From: Nocardia puris
Lineage (GTDB): Bacteria > Actinomycetota > Actinomycetes > Mycobacteriales > Mycobacteriaceae
Direction of reading: 5' to 3'
DNA length: 64,000 nucleotides
NCBI RefSeq assembly: GCF_003315035.1
Contig: NZ_QNRE01000006.1
Coordinates: 1-64,000 of the forward strand
A program made the position numbers and the translations under genes. Positions 7,786-16,500 of this stretch are shown here, piece after piece. The number at the start of each line of letters is the position of its first letter. Position 1 is the first letter of the stretch. The notes beneath the pieces were generated by a model. It was not told the DNA's origin. It was given only the letters and a program-made list of their open reading frames with translations, and did no database searches.

Positions 7786-8238
7786 TCAGGTCGTGATGGG
7801 CGGGGCGGTGGCGTCCTCCACGCCCTGTTTCGCGAGGGTTTCCAGGATCGCGGAGAGTTTCACCGTGTCGCAGTAGATCCACAGGCCGTGGACCTTTCCC
7901 CAGCGCAGCTCGATGATGTGGACACCTTCGTTGGTGTAGCGGGTGCCCTCGCGGTCGGTGAGGGAGTCGGTCCAGCGGACGGTGGCGAAGGTCTTCCACG
8001 GGCCGCCGGCGACGGCGAGGTCGGTGATGGTGAACGCCAGGTCGGGGAGGAGGGTGGCGAGGCGGTCGTACCAGCGGGTGATGTCGGCGGTGCCGCGGCG
8101 GCCACCGCCGAGCGCGTGGTCGCCGGAGAACCAGTGCTCGGCGGTGGGGGCGAACTGCGCCACGACGGCCGGATAGTTCCCCCGATTCACCTGTTCGAAC
8201 GTGTCGCGCAGGCGCTGTTTCACAATGTAGTGATACAT
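7786..8238 (-). CDS. NTF2/SnoaL-like protein at the end of the PKS operon
   Basis: 150 aa with the alpha-plus-beta cone fold of the NTF2/SnoaL superfamily: an N-terminal helix with FEQVNRGNY, a central ITRWYDRLATLLPDLAF and strands ending GVHIIELRWGKVHGLWIYCD. Members include polyketide cyclases, ketosteroid-isomerase-like enzymes, hydroxylases and non-enzymatic binding proteins. It begins 10 bp after the monooxygenase stop and is therefore probably the last gene of the PKS operon. A cyclase or isomerase acting on the polyketide product is the natural guess, but conserved catalytic Asp/His residues cannot be assigned safely. Confidence 0.82.
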   Translation of the reverse strand: MYHYIVKQRLRDTFEQVNRGNYPAVVAQFAPTAEHWFSGDHALGGGRRGTADITRWYDRLATLLPDLAFTITDLAVAGGPWKTFATVRWTDSLTDREGTRYTNEGVHIIELRWGKVHGLWIYCDTVKLSAILETLAKQGVEDATAPPITT

Positions 8239-8248
8239 GATCCGAATT

Positions 8249-9646
8249 CTAGTGGGAGTGCACCTCTTCCGCGCGGCGAGCCGACGCCGGCGCGGGCACG
8301 AACAGGCGTTTGGCCAATTTCCGCATACGACGGCGGAAGCTCACGTGTTCGACCTGGATCCAGTGCCGTTCGGAGTCGTAGAAATCGATGCCGCCATTGA
8401 GTTTCGCGCCGAGCATCGGATCGGCCTTCTCGCGCCGGAACTTCGCGATGCGCTGGGGTGCGGTGCGCGACAGGTAGAGGTAGCGCGCCATGACCTGTGC
8501 CTGGTTCTCCATGATCGGCCAGGTGCCGGTGGAGGTCTGGAAGTACCCGATGACGTAGAGGTTGTCGTAGTCGGGGTGGTAGGCGTGCAGGTGCAGACGC
8601 GGGATGTTGTCGCCCCAGTTGAGGTGCTTGCGGTCGATGAACGGGAACTCCGCCTGCCGGAATCCGGTGGCATACACGATCACATCGATCCGCTCCGTGG
8701 TGCCGTCGCTGAATCGCACGGAATCACCGCACAATTCGGCAATCTCCGGCTTGACACCGATATCGCCGTGGTCGAGGTGATACAGCAGCGTCGAGTTCAA
8801 CACGAAATGCTCTTCGAGCAGTTTGTGTTCCGGCTTCGGCAGCCCGTAGCGGGTCAGCGGCCCGACACTGTTGACGCGCAGCAGCGGTTTGCCGAAGAAG
8901 CGCGTGATCGGCCGCGGCATCCGGAATTTCAGCAGGAACTCGTAGAACACGTCGGTCGGGAATCCGAAGAGGTACTTGGGCCAGATATAGAGCCCGCGCC
9001 GCACGCTCAGGAAGGTCGCTTCGGCGTTCTGCCCGGATTCCACCGCGATGTCGCAGCCGGAGGTTCCGCACCCCACCACCAGAACCCGCTTGCCGCGCAA
9101 CACGTCCGGATCCTTGTAGTCCGACGAATGCAGGATGAGCCCGTCGAACTGTCCGGGGTGCTCGGGGAAGCGAGGTGACCAGTTGTGCCCGTTGGCGATC
9201 ACGAGCCCGGCGTAGCGCCGCACCTGCGTGCCGTCGGGCCCGTCGAGGGTGACGATCCAGTCGGGGCTGCCGTCCTCGCGGTCCACCCACGTCACGGTGG
9301 TCTCGAACTCGATGCGATCGAGCACGCCGAAATGTTCGGCGTAGGACCGCAGGTAGGCCAGCGCGTGCCGCTGCCCGAGGTAGGTCGGGTAGTCGCGCGG
9401 GATCGGGAAGTCGGAGAACTCGATGAACGGTTTCGAGGTGATGAGGTGGATGGAGCGGTAGGCCGCGCTGCTGGGACCGCGGTAGTTCCAGGTGCCGCCC
9501 ACCTCGTCGGCGCGCTCGAGCACGTCGACGTCGACGCCGTATTCCAGGAGGTTCTTGGCGGCGGTGAGGCCGGCCGCGCCCGCCCCGATCACGCAGTACC
9601 GGTCGCCGCGGTCGAGCACGGCGGGTCGTTCGACGGTGGTGGTCAT
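8249..9646 (-). CDS. Flavin-containing monooxygenase (FMO/BVMO class) of PKS operon 1
   Basis: 465 aa. FAD-binding GxGxxG is at GAGAAG (about residues 22-27). The variant fingerprint FDGLILHSSDY stands where class B monooxygenases carry FxGxxxHxxxY. The NADPH-binding motif is VGCGTSGCD, and the C-terminal ATGF (YATGFRQ) is present. The family hydroxylates heteroatoms or inserts oxygen next to ketones using NADPH and O2. It lies 2 bp after the KR-DH* gene, clearly in the operon, so its substrate is probably the polyketide product. It is paralogous to the monooxygenase at 50258-51559 (shared RRG.Y..PKYL.G.PTD segment). Confidence 0.92.
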   Translation of the reverse strand: MTTTVERPAVLDRGDRYCVIGAGAAGLTAAKNLLEYGVDVDVLERADEVGGTWNYRGPSSAAYRSIHLITSKPFIEFSDFPIPRDYPTYLGQRHALAYLRSYAEHFGVLDRIEFETTVTWVDREDGSPDWIVTLDGPDGTQVRRYAGLVIANGHNWSPRFPEHPGQFDGLILHSSDYKDPDVLRGKRVLVVGCGTSGCDIAVESGQNAEATFLSVRRGLYIWPKYLFGFPTDVFYEFLLKFRMPRPITRFFGKPLLRVNSVGPLTRYGLPKPEHKLLEEHFVLNSTLLYHLDHGDIGVKPEIAELCGDSVRFSDGTTERIDVIVYATGFRQAEFPFIDRKHLNWGDNIPRLHLHAYHPDYDNLYVIGYFQTSTGTWPIMENQAQVMARYLYLSRTAPQRIAKFRREKADPMLGAKLNGGIDFYDSERHWIQVEHVSFRRRMRKLAKRLFVPAPASARRAEEVHSH

Positions 9647-9648
9647 GT

Positions 9649-12105
9649 CTATGCGTCCTCGGTGAAGTAGGGGCGGCGCAGGATGATTCGAGGTTCGCCG
9701 CCGGAGGTGCGGGCGATCCAGTCGTCACCGTCGGCGAGGACGACGCCCGCCGATCCCGAGTTCGGGGCGGGCACATCGATCGACGGGACGCACAGGCGGC
9801 GCGCGCGAGCCGGAGCCTGGCGCATCCACACGCCGCGCACCAACGTCTCCAGCTGGTTGAGGGGCAGTTCGGGACGCGGCGTCGGGGTGATCGCGACCAG
9901 GTCGGCCATGCGATCGGCGGTCACGTCGGCGAACCAGCGGCCGCTGCCCGCTTCGACCGTCCAGCGCCCGAGCCGGAAGGCCTGCCCCGCCCACTGGGGC
10001 GTGCCCGCGGCTACCGATGTGTCTGGTTCAGGAACCGAAACCTGCTGTTGGGCACCGGGTTCCGCGCCGTACCACAGCGTGGCCGCCGCGACGAACACCC
10101 CGTCCGCGCGGGTGAGGGTGGTGCGCACCGCCCACCGCTTGTCCTCGGTCCACCCGCCCGTGGCGTGGGCGTGCCAGCGGACCGGGATCCGATCCAGGCG
10201 CAGTGCCGCGAGGTCCACCACCACGTCCCGCAGGGCGGTGATCGGCTTCTCCTGCCCCTCGGGCTGCACCCAATCACCCAGGGAGCGCAAGTATTCCAGC
10301 ACCATGCTCACCGGCACGGCGGGCGCGCCCCCGACGCGGAAGTCCGTGCAGCACGGCACCATTCCGGGGTCGATCTCCAGGGCGGACTCGATCAGCTTGC
10401 CGCTCGCGAACTTCAGCGGCAGGCCGAGGAAGAGCACCCGGTTCACCAGTCCGTCCACGGCCGAGAGCTGCGCGCTGGGCGGATAGCCGCGCAGCAGGGT
10501 GGGCAGCAGCGCCTTGCCGAACTCACCGACGAACGTCCGCTCCCCCGACTCCCCCGCCAGGATCTCGCGGTGCCAGTGGTATAGCCCTTCTTCGACATTG
10601 ATGGCCGACATATATGCCAGCGTCGCTTCGAAGTTCGTGATGATGCCCAGCCGCTCCCAGGTGGGCCAGCACATCGTGGTCACCGGAACCCGCAGGGAGC
10701 GGCCGGGTTGCGGCCCGTCGGCCGCCGCCCACAATCCGATGCGCGCGAGCGCGTCGTTGGCCGCGCCGTATTCGAGCTGGCCGACCATCCCGCCCCAGCG
10801 CCCGGCCAGCGAGCCCGCGATATTGAAGAACCGCAGCGGTTTCGTCTCGTCCAGCGCCGCGAGCAGGTTCATCAATCCGACGACCTTCACCGACACGGTG
10901 CGCCGGATGTTCTCCGTCTTCTTGGCGGGCAACCGCACGGGCGTGTCGACACCGGCGTTGTGCACCACGCCGACCAGGCGCGGTCCGGCCGAATCCAGCA
11001 GCGCGCGTACCTGTTCCGGATCGGCCACATCGCACTGCCGGTAGACGATGTCGAGCCCTTCGGCTTTCGCCGCTTCCAGTCGCTGCCAGAGCTCCCGGTC
11101 CCAGCGCGCCCTGGACAGCTTCGCCCGCACCTCGGGCAGCGTGCCGGTGCCCGCCGCGTCGATGAGCCTGCGGTCGCGATAGGCGCGAAAGTCTTCGTCG
11201 GACAGCTTGTTCAGTGCGTTCGACGGGTCGGGCGCCGCGGCGCGCCCGCTGATGACGACCGTGCAGCCGTGCGCCCGGCACAGCGCCTGCGCGAGCGCGA
11301 ATCCGATACCGCGCCCGCCGCCCGACATGACGATGACGTCGCCCGCGTCGATCTCGATCCGCGGCATCGGCACATCGACGCGGTCCGCGACCAGGGTGTG
11401 GCGTTTGCCGTCGGCGTGGCCGATCTCGAAGTAGCCCCAGCGGTAGAGCTCGCGGCAGATCAGGCCGGCCGCGGCGGCGTCCAGCGGCGCGACATCCGGC
11501 CCGCCCGAGGGCAGGTCGACCACACGCACGTTCACGTTGTCGAATTCGCGCGGCAGGCTCTTCGCCAGCCCCGCCCAGAGCCCGCCCAGCGGCTGCCCGA
11601 TGGTGCCGCCGCCGAAGCCGTGCCTGCCGTCCATGCGGGTGACGGCGAGGTAGAACAGGCGCTCGCCGTCGGTCTCGGCGTTCCAGTCGGGGAAGATCTC
11701 CTTGAGTACGCCCACCGTCTGGAGGAAGGCGGGCTCCCAGGCGTAGCGCCGCGAGATATCCATGGACGCTTCGAGATTCAGATCGATGATGCCGTCGAGC
11801 CGTCCGGCCGCACGCACAAACGCCGCCGCGTCGGTCTCCGCGCCGTCCGCCGGCGGGGCGAGCCGGAACACCTGCGCCCCGGCGGCGCTCAGCGCGCCCT
11901 CGACCACCTCGGCCGAGGCCGCGCTGCCGCCCAGCAGGGCGACGCGGCGGCCCGCCAGGCGCGGGCTCGGCTCGGCCGGGGTGCTCTCGATCTGGGTGGG
12001 GCGCCAGAGGAATCGGCCGGTCGGCAGCACCGAGCGATCGGCGGGATAGTCGACGGCCGGTAAGTGGGGGACGACGCGGGGCGGGGCCTGTTCGATGGTG
12101 GTCAT
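9649..12105 (-). CDS. Stand-alone KR plus degenerate DH-like protein of iterative PKS
   Basis: 818 aa. Residues 1-250 form a structural (cofactor-free) KR half, with the FGGGTIGQPLGGLWAGLAKSLPREF segment typical of PUFA-synthase ketoreductases. Residues 255-530 are a catalytic KR: the NADPH motif GGGRGIG is near 262, a Ser lies in NIAGSLAGRW, and Tyr446 with a nearby Asn lies in YGAAND. Residues 575-740 form a hotdog DH-like domain, but where the mega-protein has DHRVNGAPTLP this one has DFRVGGAPAVP: Phe589 replaces the catalytic His. It looks like a paralogue of the KR-DH half of the next protein, probably an extra ketoreductase with a structural DH partner. The gap to the P450 gene is 31 bp. 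Confidence 0.85.
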   Translation of the reverse strand: MTTIEQAPPRVVPHLPAVDYPADRSVLPTGRFLWRPTQIESTPAEPSPRLAGRRVALLGGSAASAEVVEGALSAAGAQVFRLAPPADGAETDAAAFVRAAGRLDGIIDLNLEASMDISRRYAWEPAFLQTVGVLKEIFPDWNAETDGERLFYLAVTRMDGRHGFGGGTIGQPLGGLWAGLAKSLPREFDNVNVRVVDLPSGGPDVAPLDAAAAGLICRELYRWGYFEIGHADGKRHTLVADRVDVPMPRIEIDAGDVIVMSGGGRGIGFALAQALCRAHGCTVVISGRAAAPDPSNALNKLSDEDFRAYRDRRLIDAAGTGTLPEVRAKLSRARWDRELWQRLEAAKAEGLDIVYRQCDVADPEQVRALLDSAGPRLVGVVHNAGVDTPVRLPAKKTENIRRTVSVKVVGLMNLLAALDETKPLRFFNIAGSLAGRWGGMVGQLEYGAANDALARIGLWAAADGPQPGRSLRVPVTTMCWPTWERLGIITNFEATLAYMSAINVEEGLYHWHREILAGESGERTFVGEFGKALLPTLLRGYPPSAQLSAVDGLVNRVLFLGLPLKFASGKLIESALEIDPGMVPCCTDFRVGGAPAVPVSMVLEYLRSLGDWVQPEGQEKPITALRDVVVDLAALRLDRIPVRWHAHATGGWTEDKRWAVRTTLTRADGVFVAAATLWYGAEPGAQQQVSVPEPDTSVAAGTPQWAGQAFRLGRWTVEAGSGRWFADVTADRMADLVAITPTPRPELPLNQLETLVRGVWMRQAPARARRLCVPSIDVPAPNSGSAGVVLADGDDWIARTSGGEPRIILRRPYFTEDA

Positions 12106-12136
12106 CGCTACCTCGGGATTCTGGTGGGCCTGCGGA

Positions 12137-13528
12137 TCAACGGGTGCGCGGGGTGAGGCGCAACCGGATGCCGTCGGCGGGGCGCAGCGACACCAGCGTC
12201 GCCAGGTCGGTGGTGGTGCCGGGCACGGTCTCGATCCGGAATCGGGACACGATCATGGCCAGCGTGAGGTGGGTTTGCAGCAGCGCCATGCTGTTGCCGA
12301 TGCACTGGCGCTGGCCGCCGCCGAACGGGAAGAAGGCGAACTTGGGCCGTTTGGTCTGCTGGGCCGGGTCGAACCGGTCGGGGTCGAAGCGGGTGGGTTC
12401 GGTCCAGAAGTCCGGATGCCGGTGCGTCACGTAGGGACTCAGGAACAGGCACTCCCCCGCCGGAATGTGCCAGCCGTCCACCAGATCGTCGGCGACGGCC
12501 TCGCGCGGATACACCCAGATCGGCGGGTGCAGGCGCAGCGTCTCGTCGGTGACCATCTTGGTGTACTCGAGCTTGGCCACATCGGCGAGTTCCGGTGCGC
12601 GACCGCCGAAGACGGCGTCCACCTCCTCGAACATGCGCTCCTGCGCGTCGGGGTTGGCCGCGAGTTCATAGAGGGCCCAAGCCAATCCGGTGCCGGTGGT
12701 CTCGTGGCCCGCCATGAACACCGTCATGAGTTCGTCGCGGACGTTCTCGTCGGTGAGCGGCCGCCCGGTCTCCTCGTCCTCGGATTCCAGCAGCAGGTTC
12801 ACCAGATCGGGGCGGCCGGCGTGGTCACCCTCGCGGTGCGCGGTGATGATGCGCGTCACCACGTCGTACATGGTGTCGCGCGCCGCCGCGACCCGCCGGT
12901 TGTACGGGAACGGCAGCCAGCTCGGCAGCAGTTGAACGACGGTGCCGCGGAACACCATCGCCTCGATGGCGGTCTGCATCGCGACACCCACCGGCTCCTG
13001 GTGGGGCTCCAGGTCTGTGTCGAACATGATGCGGCCCAGGGCGCCCAAAGTGATTCGCATCATGTCGGGCACCACGTCGCCGCCGCTGTCGTCGCGGCCC
13101 GGACCGTGCCCGGCCGACTCCCAGCGCTCCAGCACCTCGGCGGTGGCCGCGACCATGGTGTCGGCCATGGCGTCGATCGCGGACCGGTGGAACAGCGGGT
13201 TGACGATCCGCCTGCGGGTGCGCCATTCGGCGCCGTCGGTGGTGAGCAGCCCCAGACCCATGAAGATCTTGAACCGCTCGTAGCCGATGCCGCGAATGTA
13301 GTTGGCGTTATTGTCCTGGAGGACGTGCTTGACCGCTGTCGGGTGGTAGGCGAGGTTCGCGGTGAGCAGCCCCAGAGGCAGGCGCACCATATCGCCGTAC
13401 TCGCGGCGCAGATCGTCGAACAGTCGAGGGGCGTTCTGCTGCAACGCTTTCACGTTGCCCGGGATCCGGTGGGCGCCGAGCGGGCCCGGGGGCACCTTGC
13501 CGAGGGCGGTGGGGGTGATCGTCGTCAT
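12137..13528 (-). CDS. Cytochrome P450 of PKS operon 1
   Basis: 463 aa. I-helix AGHETTGTG supplies the acid-alcohol pair, K-helix ExxR is in DETLRLHP, and the haem loop is FFPFGGGQRQCIG with Cys409 as thiolate ligand. The sequence is of the CYP102/CYP4-like bacterial type that often hydroxylates fatty acyl chains. Its ATG overlaps the stop of the mega-synthase gene (ATGA), so production is translationally coupled to the PKS. No dedicated ferredoxin or reductase gene is seen nearby. It shares VLQDN.xNY and other blocks with the P450 at 48915-50261, indicating common ancestry. Confidence 0.95.
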   Translation of the reverse strand: MTTITPTALGKVPPGPLGAHRIPGNVKALQQNAPRLFDDLRREYGDMVRLPLGLLTANLAYHPTAVKHVLQDNNANYIRGIGYERFKIFMGLGLLTTDGAEWRTRRRIVNPLFHRSAIDAMADTMVAATAEVLERWESAGHGPGRDDSGGDVVPDMMRITLGALGRIMFDTDLEPHQEPVGVAMQTAIEAMVFRGTVVQLLPSWLPFPYNRRVAAARDTMYDVVTRIITAHREGDHAGRPDLVNLLLESEDEETGRPLTDENVRDELMTVFMAGHETTGTGLAWALYELAANPDAQERMFEEVDAVFGGRAPELADVAKLEYTKMVTDETLRLHPPIWVYPREAVADDLVDGWHIPAGECLFLSPYVTHRHPDFWTEPTRFDPDRFDPAQQTKRPKFAFFPFGGGQRQCIGNSMALLQTHLTLAMIVSRFRIETVPGTTTDLATLVSLRPADGIRLRLTPRTR

Positions 13529-16500
13529 GCCAGTTGCTTCCTGCCGTTGCGGAGGTCGTCGAGTCCGGGCGCCGGGACGCCGAGGTCGAGGTGGCCGATC
13601 AAGGCCCAGTCGAGTTCCTTGAGGGTCAGCATGATCCGGCCGTCGGGATGCACCGCCGTGAAGCGGTTGCCCGAGCCCGCGCCCTCCCCTTCGTCCGGGA
13701 GGACGGCGTAGAGCTGGACCGGTCCGGCGCGGCCCGCCAGCGCGTCGTTGGTGTGTTCGTAGAGGTCGAGCCTGCCGATCCGCAGCGGCGCGGCCACCGG
13801 GATCGTGCCGTCGGCGCCGTCGGCGAGCACGCCGGTGCGCAGCAGCCCGTCCAGCAGGACGGTCGGCACGCGGAAGCGGGAGAACACGGCATCGCCGGGC
13901 TCGAGCCGCAGCGTGTAGGCGCTGCGTTTCCCGGTGGGGTGCAGCCTGGTGTCGGCGGTGGAGACGAACGGGCCGGTGAGCGAAACCGGCGAGGCCGGAT
14001 GGTGGTACGGGTCGACCGCCGGTGTCTCCTCGGCCGCGAACCAGTCCGTCCAGCGGGGCGCGGCGGGCAGCACGGTGGCCATCAGCACGTCGCTGGTGAA
14101 GTGCAGTTTGTCGCGCACCAGCACCATGCCGTTCGGGGCGATGACGTCACCGGTGACGGTGACCGCGACCCGCGCCTGCCCGAGATCGGGCCGCCACTCG
14201 GTGACTTCGGCGCGAATCCGTTTCACCAGTGGCCCACCGGTTTCCGGCACCTTCAGGAAGTGGTGGAAGGTGAGATCCTCGAGGGCGTAGACGCGCAGGC
14301 CGGGGACCAGCGCGGCGGCCGCCTCGAACGCGATCTCCGCGACGAACGCCCCCGGCAGCGTCGGGGCGCCGTTCACCCGGTGGTCGCGCAGGTATCCGTC
14401 GCGCTCCAGATCGAAGGTGCGCTCGAACACCGCCCACGGGCGGTCCTCCACCACCCCCGCGTCCACGCGCCGGTCCAGGTAGAACGGGCGCGGGCTGGCG
14501 GGCAGGAAGCCGGGCAGCAACGCGTCGACCGCGCCGTACTCCGCCGTGCCGAGATGCGCCACGTAGGGCCGGGATTCGCACGACTGCAACTGGCGCAGGA
14601 AGTGGTGCGCGCCTTCGTCGTTGGACATGTTGGAGTACTGGCCGCTCTTGTCGAAGTAGGCCTTGGTGAGCTCGTTCGCGCCGAGACCCACCTCGCCCCA
14701 CAGCGTCCAGCCGACGGTGAACTCCGACCGACCGCCCACCTGGGCGCGGAACAGCGCCGCCGTGCCGAGGAAGTCGTTCGCCGAGGCGTAGTCCACCTCG
14801 CCCACCTGGCCGGTGACGCCGAGCAGCGAGCCGAAATTGCACCACAGGCGCGGCGGGTGCGCGGCGAGCGCGGTCGCGAGATGGGTGTAGCCGAGCAGTT
14901 TGATGTCGCGGATGCGGCGGAACTCGGCGAACTCCTTCGCGCCGATCGGGGCGGAGCGGTTCAGCCCTGCCGCGTTGACGAGGAGGTCGATCTTGTTCTC
15001 CGCGGCCAGGATTCGCGCCATGGTGTCGCGCACCGCCGTGGGATCGGTGATATCGCACGGCAGATACGTCACGGCCGCCGCGCCCGCCGCCTCGATGCGG
15101 CGCACGTTGGCGCGCACCGTGCGGATGTTGCCGATGCGCTGGAACTCGGCGTTGATCCGCGCCGGGGTCAGTTCGGGCGCCTTGGCCTTGCGTTCGCGCA
15201 TGTATTCGCGTTTGGCGGAGGCGAATTCGGCATCGCTCATCGCCAGGTAGGCGGCGGGCGCCTCGTCGATCGCGCTGCTGCCGAGCAGGTAGAAGCGGCC
15301 GCCGTAGCTGCGGGCGGTGGCGATCATGAGTTCGGTGGTGATGCCGCGCGCGCCGCCGACCGCCACGATCACCGAGTCACGCTCCAGCACCGGGGTGTTC
15401 TCGGTTTCGTCGGCGACCACGGTGAGGCGGCTCGCCATGCGGGTGCCCGCCGCGTAGTAGGCGATCGGAAGTCCGCGCTCCAGCATGGATTCCGCCTCCG
15501 CCTCGGCGATCGCGCCTGGCAGATCGCGGTCGGTGGCCAGCGCGAAGGTGAGCCCGCGCGGGTGCTCGAGGTGGGCGACCTTCGTGAACCCCGTGAAGAG
15601 GCCGACATACGGGTGCGGGGTCGCGCCGGTCATGGCGCGGGTCAGCACGGTGATGCTGCTCGCGCCCGGCTGGGCCAGCGCCTCGGTGCGGAACTTGGCT
15701 ACCAGGAACAGCAGGTCGTGCAGCACCGCGATCCCGGCCGTGCGCTGGTCGGAGACGCCGTCGGCGGCGGGCTCGGCGGGCAGGGCCGTGACAACGCGCA
15801 GGTGCCGCAGGTGCGCGCGCGGATCGTGCGTGTCCAGCAGGGACGCCACGGTTTCCGGCGTGACCTCCGAGACGTGCACGACGCCCGGCCTGGCGGTCCA
15901 CGCCTGGGTCGGCAACGCGGCGACGGAGAACACCGTGACGCTGTCGGGGACGCCGGCCGCGGCGAGTTCGCCGGGGCAGTCGGTGAGGACGAGGGTCGGC
16001 GCGTCCGGCCAGAACGAGACCGGCGGGCGGACGACGACACCGGGCTCGGCGAGCAGGTGCCAGGCGTGCACGTCGACGCGGGTGGGTTCGGGGGCGGTCG
16101 CGGACGTGACAGTGCTTGCGCTGGAGGCGGACTCGCGGCTCGAACCGGGCACGGTCTCGGCATCGTGCGCGGAAACGGCCGCCGCGGCGGGAGCACCCGC
16201 GCGATGCTCCGATGTGGCCGACTCGGCCGCGGGCACCGGGGCAGCCGCCGCCGTACGCCGTGACCCGGGCTCGATCGCCTCCGATCCGGCGGCGACCGCG
16301 ACGTCACCGGGCACGGCGCTGGGCTCGGTGACGACGGCCGCCGGGCCACTCACCCGGACGAACTGGTCGGAGGCCGCGACGCCGCCGCGGCACGCCACCA
16401 CGGCGACGCCCGACTCCCCCACCGACGTCAGCGCGGACAGCAGCCCCACCGCGCCTTCGCCGCCGAGGAAACTCGCCGGCCGCCCCGCGGCGCGGGCGCC

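Noticed and set aside
13534..16263. A 909-residue open frame on the plus strand inside the PKS gene
   Set aside because: It is antisense to the mega-synthase KR-DH and CLF domains; composition is Arg/Gly/His-rich with no domain. Such shadow frames are common at this GC content.
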